Shown here piece by piece: positions 34,509 to 43,639 of a stretch of DNA of 64,000 nucleotides. The notes under the pieces are model-generated. The model was not told where the DNA came from. It saw only the letters and a program-made list of their open reading frames with translations, and searched no databases. The translations under genes and the position numbers were made by a program. This stretch comes from an uncultured Bacteroidales bacterium (lineage in GTDB: Bacteria > Bacteroidota > Bacteroidia > Bacteroidales > F082), in assembly GCA_946407975.1 (NCBI GenBank), contig CAMJQC010000002.1:19263-83262 (forward strand), read 5' to 3'. Positions within the stretch are counted from its first letter, which is position 1. Every line of letters begins with the position of its first letter.

Positions 34509-35143
34509 AAAAGACAGGGTCTCACGGACTATTAAAGTCGTTTTTAGTAATTTTCATTGTACTGCTGCTCGACCAGATTCTTAAAATTTGGGTCAAGTTG
34601 CATATGACCATAGGACAGGAGATTCCCGTTCTAGGCAATTGGTTCAAGTTATTGTTCATCGAAAACAACGGCATGGCTTTCGGTTGGCTCGATGGGGGCG
34701 GTCTAAAGCTTGCACTGAGTGTTTTTCGTATTGTGGCTGTGGTAGTTTTATTTTTCTTTTTGTTTCGCCTTGCTAAAAAACAAGACATGCGTTTTGGCGT
34801 GTTATTCGGTATCTCTCTTATTATAGCAGGTGCTATTGGCAACATCCTCGACAGCGTTTTTTATGGACAGATTTTCAGTGAGAGTACTTATACTGATTTA
34901 GCCGCTTTGTTTCCCGAGGGCGGTGGTTATGCGGGTTGGTTGCACGGGCGCGTTGTTGACATGCTGTATTTTCCCATTATCGATGTAACGCCTGAAACAA
35001 CAGGCTGGTTGCCCAGCTTTTTCTTTGGTCCCGACGGACACTTCATCTTTTTTAGGCCGATTTTCAATTTGGCTGACGCTGCCATCACCATTGGCGTGTT
35101 CTATTTGGTCCTCTTCCAGTGGAAGTTTTTGAAATCACTCTGA
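34505..35143 (+). CDS. lspA: Lipoprotein signal peptidase (signal peptidase II)
   Basis: A 212-residue inner-membrane aspartyl protease with four TM helices that removes the signal peptide of diacylglyceryl-prolipoproteins. 'DQILKIWVK' near residue 21, 'ENNGMAFG' near 57, 'GRVVDMLYFPI' (first catalytic Asp) and 'FNLADAAITIG' (second catalytic Asp) are the family signatures. Start is a GTG overlapping the dksA-like stop by 4 bases. An insertion between TM3 and TM4 makes it longer than the E. coli protein (~164 aa), as is common in Bacteroidota. It would process the lipoproteins in this window. Confidence 0.95.
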   Translation: MKKTGSHGLLKSFLVIFIVLLLDQILKIWVKLHMTIGQEIPVLGNWFKLLFIENNGMAFGWLDGGGLKLALSVFRIVAVVVLFFFLFRLAKKQDMRFGVLFGISLIIAGAIGNILDSVFYGQIFSESTYTDLAALFPEGGGYAGWLHGRVVDMLYFPIIDVTPETTGWLPSFFFGPDGHFIFFRPIFNLADAAITIGVFYLVLFQWKFLKSL

Positions 35144-35160
35144 TTCGTAACTATATAACT

Positions 35161-35643
35161 ATGCCTGTCTTTCAAATCCGACCTGCCCAAGAGCAAGACG
35201 TCCCTTTAATTCTGGATTTCATCAAACGTTTGGCTGCATACGAAAAATGCTCCGACGAGGTGATAGCAGATGTGCCTACACTGCACCAGTCGCTGTTTGT
35301 AGAGAAGTCCGCCGAAGTCGTTTTGGCTGAAGAAGACGGTATTCCTATCGGTTTCGCCTTGTTCTTCCATAATTTTTCTACCTTCGTGGGGCGGAAAGGT
35401 CTTTATCTTGAAGATCTCTTCATTATCCCTGAAAAAAGAGGCTTGGGCTATGGGAAAGCCATCCTGAAATATCTTGCCGCTATTGCAAAGGAGCGCAATT
35501 GCGGTCGCATGGAATGGATCTGCCTCGATTGGAACACGCCATCGTTGGCCTTTTACCGTAAAATAGGTGCTTTCCCGTTAGACGAGTGGACGGTACAGCG
35601 TCTTACGGAAGCGGGCGTAAAGCATTTTCTAGACGAGAAATAA
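35161..35643 (+). CDS. GNAT family N-acetyltransferase
   Basis: The predicted protein has 160 residues from the ATG at 35161; a longer frame overlapping lspA is less likely. 'FQIRPAQEQDVPLILDFI' is the GNAT N-terminal strand-helix, 'LYLEDLFIIPEKRGLGYGKAILKYL' includes the acetyl-CoA pyrophosphate-binding loop (RGLGYG), and 'WNTPSLAFYRKIGA' is the final motif. It resembles the spermidine/diamine (SSAT-like) acetyltransferase subgroup; the substrate is not certain. It lies 17 bases after lspA, probably in the same operon. Confidence 0.88.
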   Translation: MPVFQIRPAQEQDVPLILDFIKRLAAYEKCSDEVIADVPTLHQSLFVEKSAEVVLAEEDGIPIGFALFFHNFSTFVGRKGLYLEDLFIIPEKRGLGYGKAILKYLAAIAKERNCGRMEWICLDWNTPSLAFYRKIGAFPLDEWTVQRLTEAGVKHFLDEK

Positions 35644-35649
35644 GAGGAT

Positions 35650-36069
35650 CTATATCTTCCTAACGGGAAGGAATACCAAGCTAAAAAACAGGCTCCAAAA
35701 AACAACAATCCCTAGACTGGCGAAAATAATGCCCCAATGATGGGCGTAAAATTTCCGTATGATATAGGCCATGACAGGGATGGAAAGGAAGGGCAGGAGA
35801 AACAAAAAAACTCCCAGTTTGTATTTTCGCCTTAACTCCACAATTTTTCTGGCTTTGCGGATATTGTTCTTGCTCAGTTTTTTCTTTTTGGAAATGGCAA
35901 AGAAAGCATCTACAAGAAAAAAGAAAACAATGAAGCCGATGATGCCGCCACTGGCTGTAGCAAGGAAAGCCTGCCAGAAAGTGAAGTCTTGGGCATAGGC
36001 GGCTGGCGGTGTCAACAAGGTCTTCACCGTGGCGAGCAGCATGACAAGAATAAAGCGACCGACAGACAT
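35650..36069 (-). CDS. Small membrane protein of unknown function
   Basis: The predicted protein has 139 residues. The ATG at 36069 fits the promoter at 36101; the longer ORF to 36186 would run through that promoter. A hydrophobic N-terminus (ending near 'AAYAQ', possibly a signal peptide) is followed by a TM helix, a basic cytoplasmic loop ('KKKKLSKNNIRKARK') and two further TM helices near the C-terminus. No family was recognised. It converges on the GNAT gene with a 6-base gap. Confidence 0.6.
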   Translation of the reverse strand: MSVGRFILVMLLATVKTLLTPPAAYAQDFTFWQAFLATASGGIIGFIVFFFLVDAFFAISKKKKLSKNNIRKARKIVELRRKYKLGVFLFLLPFLSIPVMAYIIRKFYAHHWGIIFASLGIVVFWSLFFSLVFLPVRKI

Positions 36070-36100
36070 GGAGGTTTGTATTTGTGATGTATATATGACG

Positions 36101-36108
36101 CAAAAATA
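36101..36108 (-). promoter_or_regulatory. -7 promoter element (TATTTTTG) for the small membrane protein
   Basis: The top strand reads caaaaata, 31 bases before the start at 36069. Confidence 0.6.
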
Positions 36109-36140
36109 GAGATTTTTATTGCCAGCATTTTGAAATTTTG

Positions 36141-36148
36141 TATTTTTG
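36141..36148 (+). promoter_or_regulatory. -7 promoter element (TATTTTTG) for tRNA-Thr
   Basis: A perfect TAnnTTTG element 33 bases before the tRNA 5' end. Confidence 0.65.
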
Positions 36149-36181
36149 CACCCGCAAATCGAAAGATTTAACGCAATTAAT

Positions 36182-36254
<73 letters not shown>

Positions 36255-36265
36255 CATAATGAGTC

Positions 36266-36295
36266 AAATAGCTTCGCAATGGCGAGGCTATTTTT
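36266..36295 (+). terminator. Rho-independent terminator after tRNA-Thr
   Basis: AAATAGCTTCGC pairs with GCGAGGCTATTT (one G-U pair) around AATG, followed by a T-run. Confidence 0.75.
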
Positions 36296-36326
36296 GTTTA
36301 TGCTGATAAGGGGGGAGATTGGCAAT

Positions 36327-36355
36327 AAAAAAAGCCCACATCGTGGGCTTTGATT
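36327..36355 (-). terminator. Rho-independent terminator after tRNA-Cys
   Basis: AAAGCCCAC / GTGGGCTTT hairpin with a 3-base loop; the upstream A-run forms the T-tract of the minus-strand RNA. Confidence 0.8.
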
Positions 36356-36358
36356 TTG

Positions 36359-36429
36359 AGGTACCTGGCGGACTCGAACCGCCGTCCCCGGTTTTGCAGA
36401 CCGATCCCTAACCACTCGGGCAAGGTACC
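36359..36429 (-). tRNA. tRNA-Cys (anticodon GCA)
   Basis: The minus strand gives a 7-bp acceptor GGTACCT/AGGTACC, an anticodon loop CTGCAAA (anticodon GCA), a T-arm with TTCGAGT and discriminator T, as normal for tRNA-Cys. No encoded CCA. Confidence 0.93.
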
Positions 36430-36444
36430 TTGCTGTTTGCGCTG

Positions 36445-36452
36445 CAAAGATA
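36445..36452 (-). promoter_or_regulatory. -7 promoter element (TATCTTTG) for tRNA-Cys
   Basis: The top strand reads caaagata, 15 bases upstream of the tRNA 5' end. Confidence 0.65.
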
Positions 36453-36502
36453 TATAATTTTTCTTTATGCCAAGTCGGTTGTCGGATTTTTCTTTTTCAA
36501 AA

Positions 36503-37909
36503 CTAATAAAAGCCTCTGGCGGATAGTTTCATCCAGTTCCACCCGATAAGCGCCAAAAGCAGGAGTCCACAGTAGACGTAATAGAGTTTCAGGTCCTTGC
36601 GACGCAGGTGCGTCATGCAAAAAGCAGCCATGATGATCAGGCAGGGTAGGGCAGGCTGGTGGTATCGCTCCGAATTGACGGCAAAGGAAAACGCGATGAT
36701 GCCCAGATAGGCCAACTCAAAACCTCCGACTAAAGTGAAATTGCGCCACCGTTTCTCTCTTATGGCAATGACAATAGCCCACATGGCAAAGAATGCCAGA
36801 AGGTTTTTGACATAATAGCTGCCATTCATCATCTTTTGGTTCTCGTTGGCTTCTTCCACCATCGAGGACAAGGGGATGACAAAAACGCCTGGAGCCATAT
36901 AGCGATTCTTTACAAGTTGCGCATGTTTCAAACCAAGAGCTTCGTATTTCTTGGATACCATTTTCCCCTCGGTGAAGTTCAGTCTGTAAATGATTTTCAT
37001 CTCACGACCCACAGGCGTGAAGAGAAACACAAAAAAGACCAAAACAATAGCGACTATGGTGCCGATTTTTTGTTTGCGGGTCACCAGTTTCTCGGAGAGG
37101 ACGATGAAAACGATGAATGCAAAAATCAACGACATGCCGATGATGGTTCGGAAACCGAAAGTCAAGGCAGTGAAGAGGATGGGGGCGGTGATGGTCCAGA
37201 AGGTGTAACGGCGGCTGCGGACGAGGTAGTCCATGCGTTCTAAGGCCATCACAGTGAGGAAGGTCATCTCAGTCTCTTTGGTGTGAAGTCCTGTAATCTG
37301 TATCAAAGTGGGCATAAAGACGCACATCACTGTCACCAAGCGTGCGGTGCGTTCACCGAATGTGCGGAAGGTCAGCTTGTAAAGAGCGACACACATATAT
37401 GCGCTCATGAGCGCCTTTAGGAGTCGTGGTGTCAACAGGTTGGGGCCAAAGATGGTGTAGATGAAGGCCAGCCAAAGGGTATAGCCCTGGTCGGAAAACC
37501 CCATCGTATAGGCGTTGAGGTACTGGAACACATAACGGATATGTCCCGCCCGTATGCATCGGGAGAGGTAGACGGCGGTGCGATGATAGCCCAGACTGTC
37601 GCCAGCTTGGTATTCAAAGGCGATGCCGGTCTGATAGTAGAAATAATAGCACATCACGAAGGCATACACGGCACGTAGGGCCAAAGCGGTCCAGAAGACC
37701 TTGCGCAGGAAGTGCTTTTGGTCGTCTTTTTTCCAACGGGGATAGAAAAAAGTTGTGAGCAAAAAGAAGAATAGCACTTCGCCGATGCCCCACAGCATCC
37801 ACTTCAGCTGCATGGCGTGGTCGCGAAACACTAGGCTGACGATGATGAGGGCGAGGAGATAGACGCCTACACCTATCAGTGCAATATGTCGGATCAGGTT
37901 TTTGCTCAT
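36503..37909 (-). CDS. Polytopic membrane protein, possible GT-C (GT39-like) glycosyltransferase
   Basis: A 468-residue protein with about 11-12 TM helices. 'AGDSLGYHRTAVYLSRCI' in the first large loop, then 'GYTLWLAFIYTIFGPNLLTPRLLKAL' and 'FGERTARLVTVMCVFMP', follow the layout of PMT_2/GT39-type membrane glycosyltransferases that use polyprenyl-phosphate sugars. The usual paired acidic motif in the first loop is weak, so an O-antigen-polymerase-like or EpsG-like role is also possible. No glycan cluster is adjacent. A terminator of the upstream BACON gene lies between them, but no separate promoter of the common type was found. Confidence 0.6.
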   Translation of the reverse strand: MSKNLIRHIALIGVGVYLLALIIVSLVFRDHAMQLKWMLWGIGEVLFFFLLTTFFYPRWKKDDQKHFLRKVFWTALALRAVYAFVMCYYFYYQTGIAFEYQAGDSLGYHRTAVYLSRCIRAGHIRYVFQYLNAYTMGFSDQGYTLWLAFIYTIFGPNLLTPRLLKALMSAYMCVALYKLTFRTFGERTARLVTVMCVFMPTLIQITGLHTKETEMTFLTVMALERMDYLVRSRRYTFWTITAPILFTALTFGFRTIIGMSLIFAFIVFIVLSEKLVTRKQKIGTIVAIVLVFFVFLFTPVGREMKIIYRLNFTEGKMVSKKYEALGLKHAQLVKNRYMAPGVFVIPLSSMVEEANENQKMMNGSYYVKNLLAFFAMWAIVIAIREKRWRNFTLVGGFELAYLGIIAFSFAVNSERYHQPALPCLIIMAAFCMTHLRRKDLKLYYVYCGLLLLALIGWNWMKLSARGFY

Positions 37910-37911
37910 GA

Positions 37912-37950
37912 CAAAAAAAGTGAACAGACCGCGGCCCGTTCACTTTTTCA
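37912..37950 (-). terminator. Rho-independent terminator after the BACON-domain gene
   Basis: AAAAAGTGAAC (37915-37925) pairs with GTTCACTTTTT (37938-37948); A/T flanks suit either direction, but the genes on both sides run on the minus strand. Confidence 0.75.
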
Positions 37951-37959
37951 TTTTATTTC

Positions 37960-38787
37960 TTATTCCATATTGAATATTGGTCCGCCACCCTTTCTCTTAC
38001 TCTTGCTGATAGCTTTCTTCAGGATAGATTTCTCGCCTGGGTCGATGGTGCCGATCTTTGCCATGTCGATTTTTTCCCAGAAATGAGGCTTATATTCATG
38101 CTGCAGGCGGAACATGGCGTCACAGGCGAGCAGAACAGAGGCGTTATAGCTTTCGTGGGTCGAATCCTCGAGAAGGAAATCAATATATAAGTTCCTTTCC
38201 TGTGCGTCGAAAGCATATTGGAACGGATAATAGACGGTTTGATGTTTATGACGGTCAACTTGAACGCCAGTACTGTCTTCCAAAAAATACATGGTATAGC
38301 CATAGGTGGTGTCGAAAGGGTCGTAACGGCCAATGAAATGGGTGTCCTCGATGGGGTTGCCATAAAAGTCGGTATTCCATTGTTCGACCTTTTTAACGCC
38401 AAAGACCGTATTCAAGATATTGTCGAATTCAACAGCGACCTGTGTCAAAGGCATGTTCACGGTACACGTGCCTCTTTTGGATGTGATGGTAAAAGAGGCT
38501 TCTCTCAAGTTGTTATTTTCCAGTTCATTGACGGTGACGGTAACGACAGTACCTGTATTTGTTTTTTCACCGGAAGTAGGGCTGATGGTATACCAGTTGG
38601 CCGTTTCGTTTTTCTCGATGGTCCAGGAACAGTCGGAAGTGATGGTGAACGTCTGGGATTCTGACAATTCCGAGAACCAGAGGTCATTGTCCGATACAGT
38701 GATGGTCTCGTTTCTGTGGCATCCCACCAGGGCTAAAGCAATGATGGCGAACAAAGCCACGACCAAATTCTTAAGCTGTTTCTTCAT
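37960..38787 (-). CDS. BACON-domain lipoprotein
   Basis: The predicted protein has 275 residues with a lipobox signal ('ALALVGCH'). Residues ~30-110 form a BACON-type Ig-like domain: 'DNDLWFSELSESQTFTITSD', 'NWYTISPTSGEKTNTG' and 'VTVTVNELENNNLREASFTI', the usual pattern in Bacteroidota surface proteins that often bind carbohydrate or mucin. The remaining ~160 residues have no recognised family. The ATG at 38787 is preferred, since the upstream alternative at 38811 lies inside the promoter element. Confidence 0.8.
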   Translation of the reverse strand: MKKQLKNLVVALFAIIALALVGCHRNETITVSDNDLWFSELSESQTFTITSDCSWTIEKNETANWYTISPTSGEKTNTGTVVTVTVNELENNNLREASFTITSKRGTCTVNMPLTQVAVEFDNILNTVFGVKKVEQWNTDFYGNPIEDTHFIGRYDPFDTTYGYTMYFLEDSTGVQVDRHKHQTVYYPFQYAFDAQERNLYIDFLLEDSTHESYNASVLLACDAMFRLQHEYKPHFWEKIDMAKIGTIDPGEKSILKKAISKSKRKGGGPIFNME

Positions 38788-38808
38788 GATTATTGGATTT
38801 TTACGCTG

Positions 38809-38816
38809 CAAAAGTA
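38809..38816 (-). promoter_or_regulatory. -7 promoter element (TACTTTTG) for the BACON lipoprotein
   Basis: The top strand reads caaaagta, 21 bases before the start at 38787. Confidence 0.65.
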
Positions 38817-38859
38817 GGATTTTAAATTGATATGAGAGAAATTAGCTTGATTATTAACG

Positions 38860-41070
38860 TCAACGACCTCTTTTTGATGATGGTTTTCCTTTCTTTTTGC
38901 CAAAAGATTGATCACCAAGCATGACGAAATCCATTTGGCGTTTCATGATGTCTACGTCTTTTACGCGCACCTTGACTTCGTCGCCGAGCTGAATAACTTT
39001 GCCCGTGTCTTCGCCGATTACGCGGAAATTGTCTTCATCGAGATAGTAATAGTCGCCAGGAAGGTCTTCGTAGCGGACCAAACCTTCGCATTTGTTGTCC
39101 TTCAGTTCGACATAGAGTCCCCATTTGCTCACGCCGGAGACAAGTCCGTCGAATACCTGACCAATTTTGTCTTGCAGATATTCTGCTTGCTTGAACTTCA
39201 CAGACTGACGTTCCATCTCTTCGGCCTGTTTCTCCATATCGCTGGCGTGGAGACACATTTCTTCATAGGTCTTTTTATCGACTGACGGTAGACCTTCGAT
39301 GAGGTAACGTTCGATGAGACGGTGTACCATCAAGTCGGGATAACGGCGGATGGGGGAAGTGAAGTGGGTGTAGTAATCGAAAGCCAAGCCGTAGTGTCCG
39401 ATGTTATCGGTGCTGTAGACGGCCTTGGCCATGGTGCGGACAGCCACCTGCTCGATGAGGTTCTTTTCGCCCTTGCCTTCCACATCTTTGAAGAGTTTGT
39501 TGTAGGAGTGCACCAGTTTGGAACGGGTGCTGATGTCCATGGAATAGCCCAAGCGAGAGATAAGCAACAGAAATTTGTTCAGTTTTTCAGGGTTGGGTTC
39601 GTCGTGGACACGGAACACGAAGGTGCAGTTGTGCCATTTGCTGTCCTTTCCGCCAAAAGTCTCAGCCACGGTACGGTTGGCAAGCAACATGAAGTCCTCG
39701 ATGAGTTCGTGTGATTCGTTTTGTTCCCGTATGTAGGTGTCAATAGGTTTTTTGTTTTCATCGAGGATGAACTTTACCTCTTCGGAATGGAAATTGATAC
39801 TGCCCAACGCCATGCGTTTTTCACGCAGTTTTGTAGCCAAACTGTTGAAAGTCAGTATTTCATCTTTAAAGTCACCCTCACCGCCTTCAATCATGGCCTG
39901 CACCTCTTCGTAGGTATAACGACGGCTCGATTTGATGATGGTCTTTCCAATCCAATGCTTATAGATACGGGCTTCGTCGTCCATCTCGAAGACTACCGAG
40001 AAAGTCAGTTTCTCTTCATCGGGACGCAAGGAGCAGACGTTGTTGCACAGTTTTTCGGGCAACATGGGTATGGTGCGGTCCACCAGATAGACAGAGGTGC
40101 CGCGTTCCAAAGCCTCCTTGTCGATTTCCGAACCCGGTTTGACATAATGCGACACATCAGCGATATGGACACCTATCTCCCAATGTCCGTTAGGCAGTTT
40201 TTGAAGCGATATGGCGTCGTCGAAGTCCTTTGCATCGGCAGGGTCGATGGTGATGGTAAACACGTGGCGGAAATCACGGCGTTTACGAATCTCTTCCTCC
40301 TTTATCTTTATGGGGATGGCCTCGGCCTCTTTCTCAACGGCTTCAGGAAAGTCGATGGGGTAATCGTGGGCGGCCAGGATAGACTCCATTTCCACGTCGT
40401 TTTCGCCAGGTGTGCCTAGGATGCGGATGATCTCGCCGAAGGGATTGCCGGAGCCATCAGGCCAGTCGACGAGGTGCACGATGACTTTTTGCCCATTCTT
40501 GGCCCCGTTCAGCTCACCTTTGGGTACGAAGATATCGACCGGCATAGTGTTAAGGTCAGGCACGACAAAGACATAACCATGCGTAATCTTTAAAATTCCC
40601 ACAAAATCGGTAAATCTGCGTTCCAACACTTCCACAATCTCGCCCTCGGGTTTCTTGTTGTTTCGCTTGGGAAACATCGCGACTCTGACGCGGTCGCCAT
40701 TCAAAGCCTTGCCTGTGTTGTTGGAGGCGATGAAAACATCTTCACCTTCTTCATCATCAAGGATGACATAAGCTTTGCCTGTTGATTTCATTTCTACTGT
40801 GCCTACCACATACTGTGTCTTAGGTCCGTATTGCGCCAACCCCGCCGCACTCATGATGTAACGGTAGGGTCGGTCTTCCACCAACAACCCCTGGTCTTTG
40901 AGTTCGATGAGTAGATGATAGACTACGTCTTTTCCTGCTTGATCCTTGATACCCAAATATTTACAAACCTGTTTATAGTTTTTAGGGCGAAAAGGTTCTT
41001 CAGCAAAATGACTTAGTATGGCGCTGGTAAATGTGCTCAGTTTATTATCAATCTTTTTTTTCTTGCTCAT
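38860..41070 (-). CDS. rnr: Ribonuclease R
   Basis: A 736-residue 3'-5' exoribonuclease that degrades structured RNA. An N-terminal helix-turn-helix-like region is followed by cold-shock domains, the RNB catalytic domain with 'TIDPADAKDFDDAISL' (the four metal-binding Asp) and 'HIADVSHYV', and a C-terminal S1 domain ('GLVSGVSKWGLYVELKDNKCEGLV') with a basic tail. The ATG at 41070 begins 'MSKKKKIDNK', as in relatives; an in-frame ATG at 41115 is an alternative that would give a short leader from the promoter at 41134. Confidence 0.95.
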   Translation of the reverse strand: MSKKKKIDNKLSTFTSAILSHFAEEPFRPKNYKQVCKYLGIKDQAGKDVVYHLLIELKDQGLLVEDRPYRYIMSAAGLAQYGPKTQYVVGTVEMKSTGKAYVILDDEEGEDVFIASNNTGKALNGDRVRVAMFPKRNNKKPEGEIVEVLERRFTDFVGILKITHGYVFVVPDLNTMPVDIFVPKGELNGAKNGQKVIVHLVDWPDGSGNPFGEIIRILGTPGENDVEMESILAAHDYPIDFPEAVEKEAEAIPIKIKEEEIRKRRDFRHVFTITIDPADAKDFDDAISLQKLPNGHWEIGVHIADVSHYVKPGSEIDKEALERGTSVYLVDRTIPMLPEKLCNNVCSLRPDEEKLTFSVVFEMDDEARIYKHWIGKTIIKSSRRYTYEEVQAMIEGGEGDFKDEILTFNSLATKLREKRMALGSINFHSEEVKFILDENKKPIDTYIREQNESHELIEDFMLLANRTVAETFGGKDSKWHNCTFVFRVHDEPNPEKLNKFLLLISRLGYSMDISTRSKLVHSYNKLFKDVEGKGEKNLIEQVAVRTMAKAVYSTDNIGHYGLAFDYYTHFTSPIRRYPDLMVHRLIERYLIEGLPSVDKKTYEEMCLHASDMEKQAEEMERQSVKFKQAEYLQDKIGQVFDGLVSGVSKWGLYVELKDNKCEGLVRYEDLPGDYYYLDEDNFRVIGEDTGKVIQLGDEVKVRVKDVDIMKRQMDFVMLGDQSFGKKKGKPSSKRGR

Positions 41071-41133
41071 GATTTTTTCGTTTTTCAAGTCTAAAAAATG
41101 GAGTTTTTTATCCATTTTGTCTTTTTACGATTG

Positions 41134-41141
41134 CAAAAATA
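41134..41141 (-). promoter_or_regulatory. -7 promoter element (TATTTTTG) for rnr
   Basis: The top strand reads caaaaata. It lies 63 bases before the ATG at 41070, or 18 before the alternative ATG at 41115. Confidence 0.6.
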
Positions 41142-41224
41142 ATGAAATCAAACAATTATCATGTTGATAATTTTGTTGATAAAAAAATTGCCATTTACGA
41201 TTATGAGGTGCAACAAAAAAGAAT

Positions 41225-41232
41225 TAGTTTTG
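41225..41232 (+). promoter_or_regulatory. Candidate -7 element (TAGTTTTG) for the nrdDG leader
   Basis: A match to TAnnTTTG at the 5' edge of the riboswitch; transcription from it would begin about 41237, just at the putative P1 stem. No clear -33 element at the usual spacing. Confidence 0.45.
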
Positions 41233-41400
41233 CAAGGTAAGGTTCTTTAGGAAAGATGAAAAGGGAACCCTGTGAAAATCAGGGACTATACCCGTAGCTG
41301 TAAGTTTTTTTTGAAAGGCGTCATGCACTCTTGCCACTGTCGAATATCCGACGGGAAGGCCGTATGACGTGAAACAAGTCAGAAGACCTGCCTTACAAAA
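41233..41400 (+). ncRNA. Cobalamin (B12) riboswitch upstream of nrdD
   Basis: The leader contains the conserved cobalamin-aptamer blocks in order: 'GGGAACCCTGTGAAAATC' (41263-41280), 'GGGACTATACCCGTAGCTGTAA' core (quoted in part; 41282-41303), 'GCCACTG' (41333-41339), 'CGACGGGAAGGC' (41349-41360), and the B12 box AAGTCAGAAGACCTGCC at 41376-41392. GTAAGG (41237-41242) and CCTTAC (41391-41396) can close the P1 stem. Adenosyl- or other cobalamin binding normally represses the downstream gene. The aptamer ends ~110 bases before the nrdD start. Confidence 0.92.
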
Positions 41401-41511
41401 TGGCAATGTCTGCCTTCGGGATGAAGGGCGGCACTTGAACCCATACGAGCAACACATCCGTATTACTGCTAGTATAATAGCGGAAACAATTGAAAACGAG
41501 CACTTTTTATT
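41401..41511 (+). promoter_or_regulatory. Expression platform between B12 aptamer and nrdD
   Basis: Three short hairpins can be drawn: CCTTC/GAAGG around 41413-41427, ATACG/CGTAT around 41443-41463, and CTGCTA/TAGCGG around 41467-41484, the last about 25 bases before the ATG. None has a T-tract, so control at translation initiation or by an alternative pairing is more likely than a simple terminator. This reading is tentative. Confidence 0.4.
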
Positions 41512-43605
41512 ATGAACAATGCCGGTTTGTACATTAAGAAAAGAGATGGTAAGGAAGAACCGTTCTCTGTAGAAAAAATCAAGGTAGCAATCAGTAAAGC
41601 TTTTTTGGCCTCGGGTTTTTATGCCACTGATGAAGATTTGAATTCCATTCTGAGCCGTGTCAGAATTACGAATGGCATTACGGTGGAAGAGATTCAGAAC
41701 CAGGTGGAGACTGCCCTTATGGCGGAACAGTATTATACTGTGGCGAAGAATTACATCCTTTATCGCCAAAAGCATACCGAGGACCGTGAAGTGCGCGAAA
41801 AGATCGATTTTCTCACCAACTATTGCAATGCATCCAATCCTGCCACAGGCTCGAAATACGATGCCAATGCCAATGTGGAGAAAAAAAACATCGCCACCCT
41901 TATCGGAGAACTGCCCAAGTCAAGTTTCATTCGTATCAACCGTCGTTTGCTCACCGACAGAATCAAGGAAGTGTATGGCAAAGAGTTAGCCGACAGATAT
42001 TTATATCTGCTCAACAACCACTTTATTTATAAGAATGACGAGACTTCCCTCGCCAATTACTGCGCTTCCATCACCATGTATCCATGGTTGCTCGAAGGTA
42101 CCAAATCGATAGGTGGCAATTCTACGGCTCCTACCAACCTGCGTTCCTTCTGCGGTGGCTTCATCAACATGGTGTTCATTGTCTCGTCCATGCTTTCAGG
42201 TGCCTGCGCTACCCCGGAGTTTCTGATGTATATGAACTATTTCATCGGTCTCGAATATGGTCAGGACTATTACAAACGCGCCGATGAAATCGTTGACTTC
42301 TCCAAGAAAAAGAGAAGCATCGACAAGGTCATCACCGATTGTTTCGAACAGATTGTCTATTCCATCAACCAGCCTACCGGAGCACGTAACTTCCAGTCCG
42401 TGTTCTGGAACATTGCCTATTATGACAAGAATTATTTCCAGTCTTTGTTTGGCAACTTCTACTTTCCCGATGGCTCTCAGCCCGATTGGGATTCGCTCAG
42501 CTGGCTGCAGAAGCGTTTCATGAAATGGTTCAATGCCGAACGCCAACGTTGCGTGCTGACTTTCCCAGTCGAGACGATGGCGTTGCTTTCCAAGGACGGC
42601 GATGTGATCGATAAAGAATGGGGTGACTTCACCGCCGAGATGTATGCCGAGGGCCACTCCTTCTTCACATACCTCAGCGACAATGCCGATTCCCTGTCGT
42701 CATGCTGCCGTCTGCGTAACGAGATTCAGGACAACGGTTTCAGCTACACCCTCGGTGCTGGTGGCGTCTCCACTGGTTCCAAGAGCGTGCTCACCGTCAA
42801 CCTGAACCGTTGCATCCAGTATGCCGTGCGTAACAACATGCACTACCTCACCTTCCTCGAAGAGATTATCGACCTGATGCATAAAGTGCAGATTTGCTAC
42901 AACGAAAACCTGAAGGAACTACAGTCAAAAGGTATGCTACCGCTTTTCGATGCCGGTTATATCAACATGTCGCGTCAATATCTCACCATCGGCGTGAATG
43001 GTCTCGTCGAAGCAGCAGAGTTCCTCAAGATCAAGATCAGCGATAACCCGGATTATGAGAACTTCGTCCAGGGTGTCCTCGGTCTTATCGAGACCTATAA
43101 CAAGAAGTACCGTTCAAAGGAACTGATGTTCAACTGCGAGATGATTCCTGCCGAGAATGTGGGCGTGAAGCATGCCAAATGGGATAAGGAAGACGGCTAT
43201 GAGGTGCCACGCGACTGCTATAACAGCTATTTCTATGTCGTAGAAGATCCTGATTCGAATATCCTTGATAAGTTCAGGCTCCACGGCGAGAAGTACATCA
43301 AGCATCTCACCGGTGGCTCGGCATTGCACATGAATCTCGAGGAGCACCTTACTCAGGCCCAGTACCGCCAGTTGTTGAGAGTGGCGGCAAAAGAGGGCTG
43401 CAACTACTTTACCTTCAACATCCCGAACACCATTTGCAACGACTGCGGATACATCGACAAGCGTTATTTGAAGGAATGCCCAAAGTGCCACAGTCATAAT
43501 ATTGATTATTTAACCCGTATCATCGGTTACCTGAAGCGCATCTCCAACTTCTCCGAACCCCGTCAGGAAGAAGCCAAGAGAAGATTTTACAGTAAGGCGG
43601 ACTAA
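41512..43605 (+). CDS. nrdD: Anaerobic (class III) ribonucleoside-triphosphate reductase
   Basis: A 697-residue glycyl-radical enzyme that makes deoxyribonucleotides from NTPs without oxygen. The N-terminal ATP-cone ('IKKRDGKEEPFSVEKIKVAI') gives allosteric control. The C-terminus has the zinc site 'CNDCGY' plus 'CPKCHSH' and the radical motif 'RIIGYLKR' (Gly672). Length is typical. It is led by the cobalamin riboswitch and followed 34 bases later by the activase gene, so the pair forms a B12-controlled operon. Confidence 0.96.
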   Translation: MNNAGLYIKKRDGKEEPFSVEKIKVAISKAFLASGFYATDEDLNSILSRVRITNGITVEEIQNQVETALMAEQYYTVAKNYILYRQKHTEDREVREKIDFLTNYCNASNPATGSKYDANANVEKKNIATLIGELPKSSFIRINRRLLTDRIKEVYGKELADRYLYLLNNHFIYKNDETSLANYCASITMYPWLLEGTKSIGGNSTAPTNLRSFCGGFINMVFIVSSMLSGACATPEFLMYMNYFIGLEYGQDYYKRADEIVDFSKKKRSIDKVITDCFEQIVYSINQPTGARNFQSVFWNIAYYDKNYFQSLFGNFYFPDGSQPDWDSLSWLQKRFMKWFNAERQRCVLTFPVETMALLSKDGDVIDKEWGDFTAEMYAEGHSFFTYLSDNADSLSSCCRLRNEIQDNGFSYTLGAGGVSTGSKSVLTVNLNRCIQYAVRNNMHYLTFLEEIIDLMHKVQICYNENLKELQSKGMLPLFDAGYINMSRQYLTIGVNGLVEAAEFLKIKISDNPDYENFVQGVLGLIETYNKKYRSKELMFNCEMIPAENVGVKHAKWDKEDGYEVPRDCYNSYFYVVEDPDSNILDKFRLHGEKYIKHLTGGSALHMNLEEHLTQAQYRQLLRVAAKEGCNYFTFNIPNTICNDCGYIDKRYLKECPKCHSHNIDYLTRIIGYLKRISNFSEPRQEEAKRRFYSKAD

Positions 43606-43639
43606 ACCGAGTTACGGATATTTTGTTTGTTTTGTTTTT

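Noticed and set aside
41224..41775. A 183-codon minus-strand frame across the riboswitch and nrdD start
   Set aside because: The region is explained by the B12 aptamer and the nrdD N-terminus; the translation shows no domain and no promoter of the local type faces it.
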